From an uncultured Selenomonas sp. (GTDB lineage: Bacteria > Bacillota > Negativicutes > Selenomonadales > Selenomonadaceae), in contig CALIBA010000253.1 of assembly GCA_938045435.1 (NCBI GenBank), positions 1-6,761 of the forward strand: DNA of 6,761 nt, written 5' to 3'. The notes beneath the pieces are model-generated. The model was not told the origin of the DNA. It made no database searches and saw nothing but the letters and a program-made list of their open reading frames with translations. A program made the position numbers and the translations under genes. This document shows, piece by piece, positions 5,072 through 6,761 of this stretch. Positions within the stretch are counted from its first letter, which is position 1. Each line of letters opens with the position of its first letter.

Positions 5072-6761
5072 GCCGCAGCGGCGTTCGAACTATACGGACG
5101 CGATTATGTGCCGTGCGGCGGAGGAGGATAGAGACAAGCGTCAAGTAGAGCTTTCGCTTTCGAGTGAGGAGCCGTGCCGTCGATGGTTCGGTGATGAAAT
5201 TCTCTCGCACGATGCGGGGGCGGTTGATCTTAGTCGGCTCGAGGAGATCGGCGTCGTACTCTTCAACCATGACCGCGACCGTGTGATCGGGCGTGTGCTC
5301 TCTGTCCGACTGGATGAGGCAGGGCGAAAGCTGCGCGCGGTGATTCAGTTCGACGAGGATGAGGAGAGCGAGCGTGTCTATCAGAAAGTCCGCAGCGGTA
5401 CGCTGAGGGGAGTATCGGTCGGCTACGCGGTCGACGTGTGGGAGGAAGTCAAGGCGGGGGCGACAAGCACCAACGGACGCTTTACGGGACCGTGTGAAGT
5501 TGCGACACGGTGGACACCGTACGAGATTTCGATTGTGTCTGTACCCGCCGATGCGACGGTCGGCGTGGGGCGCAGTTTTTCAGAGAATGGAGATGGAACG
5601 ATGGATGAACAGAACAAGGACAATGGAGTCAAGACACAGGATTCCGTGACGGTAACGCCGGATACGGGCGTGCAGCCGGATACGGAGGCGGCACGTCAGG
5701 CGGCAATCGCCGAGGAGCGTGCTCGCGTGCGCGAGATCGGGACGATGTGCCGTCAGTTCGGCGTGAATGATGCGCAATACATCAATGACGGTATGAGCGT
5801 CGAGGCTGTCCGTGCGGCAATCCTCGACAAACTGGCACAGGAGCGCAAGGCTATGGCGGTGACAGTGCAGGTTGATGAGATGGACAAGTTCCGCGCAGCA
5901 GCGACGGACGGGCTTTCCATGCGTGCAGGGCTTACGGTCGAGAACAAGGCGGTGGGTGCAGATGAGTACCGCGGGAAGCGCATGATTCGACTTGCCGCTG
6001 AGTGTGTAGAGCGCGAATTGGGCAAGAATACACGTGCGATGGACGATGAGATGATCGTGCGCGAGGCTCTGACGGGCACGGGCGCATTCCCCGGCATTCT
6101 CTCCAACGTCGCGCATAAGAGCATGGCGCAGGCGTACCAGACCGCACCGACGACGTATCAGCTTTGGACGGCACATGGGAGCAATTCAGACTTCAAGGAT
6201 GCGGTGCGCTATCGCCTGAGCGAGGCAGATACGCTCGAAAAACTCAATGAGAGCGGCGAGTTCAAGGCGAGCGGTGTCACGGAAAGCATGGCAAAGACGA
6301 GCATCGCGACCTACGGACGTATGTTCTCGCTCACACGTCAGGCGATCATCAACGACGATATGGGCGCACTGCAGCAGCTTCCTGCAATCTACGGCGCAGC
6401 GGCACGGCGTATGATCAACAAGATGGTCTACAAGATGCTCAAGGACAACCCGAAAATCGAGGGCAAGGAGCTGTTTCACAGTGATCGCAAGAACCTCCAT
6501 GGGGTAGACATTTCCATCGAGGGGCTTGCCAAGATGAAGGCGGCGATGGCAAAGCAGAAGAACATCGCGGGACTGGAGTATCTCAACATTCAGCCTGCGT
6601 TCCTCATCTGCCCCGTTGAACTCGAAGTACAGGCGGCGCAGCTCATCAGTTCGGTGGTTGATCCGACGAAGGCGAACGCAACGCCGAACCCCTTTGCAAA
6701 CAAGATGACGGTCATCTTCGCCTTTGGCTCGGTGCTGCTCACATTCTGTCTCGGTTTCTTC
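5049..6761 (+). CDS. Prohead protease / major capsid protein fusion (3' end beyond window)
   Basis: One uninterrupted frame of 571 codons runs to the window edge without a stop. Residues about 32-175 are an HK97-type prohead protease: VELSLSSEEP, LFNHDRDRVIGRV with the likely catalytic His74, VRSGTLRGVSVGY with the likely nucleophile Ser123, and the closing motif YEISIVSVPADATVGVGR. Residues about 178-215 are a polar linker. Residues about 216-275 are a charged helix that resembles a scaffolding or delta domain. From about 295 a phage capsid protein follows, with RMIRLAAECVERELGK, a long middle domain including GRMFSLTRQAIINDD (423-437), and NPFANKMTVI (547-556). Such fusions are known in prophages that lack separate protease and scaffold genes. 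The protease would mature its own polypeptide within the procapsid. The gene overlaps the portal gene by 23 bases. The last 15 residues, from 6717, no longer resemble a capsid protein. Confidence 0.88.
   Translation, partial: MTVRNKNEPQRRSNYTDAIMCRAAEEDRDKRQVELSLSSEEPCRRWFGDEILSHDAGAVDLSRLEEIGVVLFNHDRDRVIGRVLSVRLDEAGRKLRAVIQFDEDEESERVYQKVRSGTLRGVSVGYAVDVWEEVKAGATSTNGRFTGPCEVATRWTPYEISIVSVPADATVGVGRSFSENGDGTMDEQNKDNGVKTQDSVTVTPDTGVQPDTEAARQAAIAEERARVREIGTMCRQFGVNDAQYINDGMSVEAVRAAILDKLAQERKAMAVTVQVDEMDKFRAAATDGLSMRAGLTVENKAVGADEYRGKRMIRLAAECVERELGKNTRAMDDEMIVREALTGTGAFPGILSNVAHKSMAQAYQTAPTTYQLWTAHGSNSDFKDAVRYRLSEADTLEKLNESGEFKASGVTESMAKTSIATYGRMFSLTRQAIINDDMGALQQLPAIYGAAARRMINKMVYKMLKDNPKIEGKELFHSDRKNLHGVDISIEGLAKMKAAMAKQKNIAGLEYLNIQPAFLICPVELEVQAAQLISSVVDPTKANATPNPFANKMTVIFAFGSVLLTFCLGFF
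5589..5603 (+). promoter_or_regulatory. Possible internal translation start inside the fusion gene
   Basis: GGAG (5589-5592) lies eight bases before an in-frame ATG at 5601 (Met185), exactly at the start of the linker between the protease and scaffold-capsid parts. Initiation here would yield a capsid precursor without the protease, comparable to the nested Nu3 start inside lambda gene C. The site is only moderately strong. Confidence 0.35.
6717..6761 (+). other. Window-end segment unlike capsid protein; possible junction
   Basis: In frame with the capsid gene, the last 15 codons read FAFGSVLLTFCLGFF, a fully hydrophobic run like a membrane helix. Capsid proteins of this type normally continue after an NPFAN-x-[ML]TV-[IV] segment with a polar stretch of the D-P-x-L then W-Y-L kind (from memory of the family). 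Neither other forward frame restores such a sequence. This could be a deletion or insertion junction, a chimeric assembly join, or an unusual capsid variant. Confidence 0.4.

Noticed and set aside
5068..5148. ATG overlapping the portal stop (ATGA) as the start of the next gene
   Set aside because: That frame gives only a 26-residue Arg/Ser-rich peptide before a TAG; the protease frame from 5049 has the family motifs and a ribosome binding site.
5580..6176. 198-codon - strand frame opposite the protease/capsid fusion
   Set aside because: The composition (Arg, His, Leu, Cys) and lack of any motif mark it as the complement of a GC-rich gene; the opposite strand carries the recognisable capsid precursor.
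1..6761. CRISPR array, tRNA, insertion sequence or defence system
   Set aside because: I saw no regularly spaced repeats of CRISPR length, no tRNA-like cloverleaf, no transposase motif and no gene outside the phage module; the packed head operon leaves no room for cargo genes.

Overview
The window is a stretch of a temperate, tailed phage genome (very probably an integrated prophage). It runs left to right from the end of the early/middle region into the head-morphogenesis operon. All genes are on the + strand and closely packed. The DNA is moderately GC-rich. Several ribosome binding sites are strong AGGAGG type, and starts include GTG and TTG. The gene types (YopX family, DUF1492 sigma-like regulator, GpA-type terminase with a lambda-like head module) point to a Firmicutes host. 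A Negativicutes such as Selenomonas or a relative is my best guess; this is inference from style, not a database match.

Layout: positions 3-161 hold the C-terminus of a YopX-family protein. Positions 179-595 encode a DUF1492 protein with a sigma-70-region-4-like helix-turn-helix, probably the late-gene switch. Positions 596-995 are about 400 bases without a confident gene. In order, they hold a promoter-like sequence, a rho-independent terminator immediately after it, a doubtful short basic reading frame, and a cluster of short direct and inverted repeats just in front of the small terminase gene. In lambda-type phages this last position is where cos lies.

From 996 the packaging and head genes follow: terminase small subunit (996-1487), terminase large subunit (1468-3270), a terminator-like hairpin (3288-3318), a gpW-like head-tail joining protein (3351-3554), a lambda gpB-type portal (3551-5071), and a single reading frame from 5049 to the window end that joins a prohead protease to a major capsid protein. 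Most junctions overlap, which suggests translational coupling.

How they would work together: the small subunit recognises cos and recruits the large subunit, which cuts the concatemer and pumps DNA through the portal into a procapsid. The procapsid is built from the capsid half of the fusion and matured by its protease half, and gpW closes the filled head for tail attachment. The DUF1492 protein probably switches this operon on.

This is mostly a recognisable phage module rather than a new system. The points most worth a second look are the promoter-terminator arrangement at 598-666, the cos candidate at 819-995, the protease-capsid fusion with a possible internal start at 5601, and the last 45 bases, which stop resembling a capsid protein and read as a hydrophobic segment.
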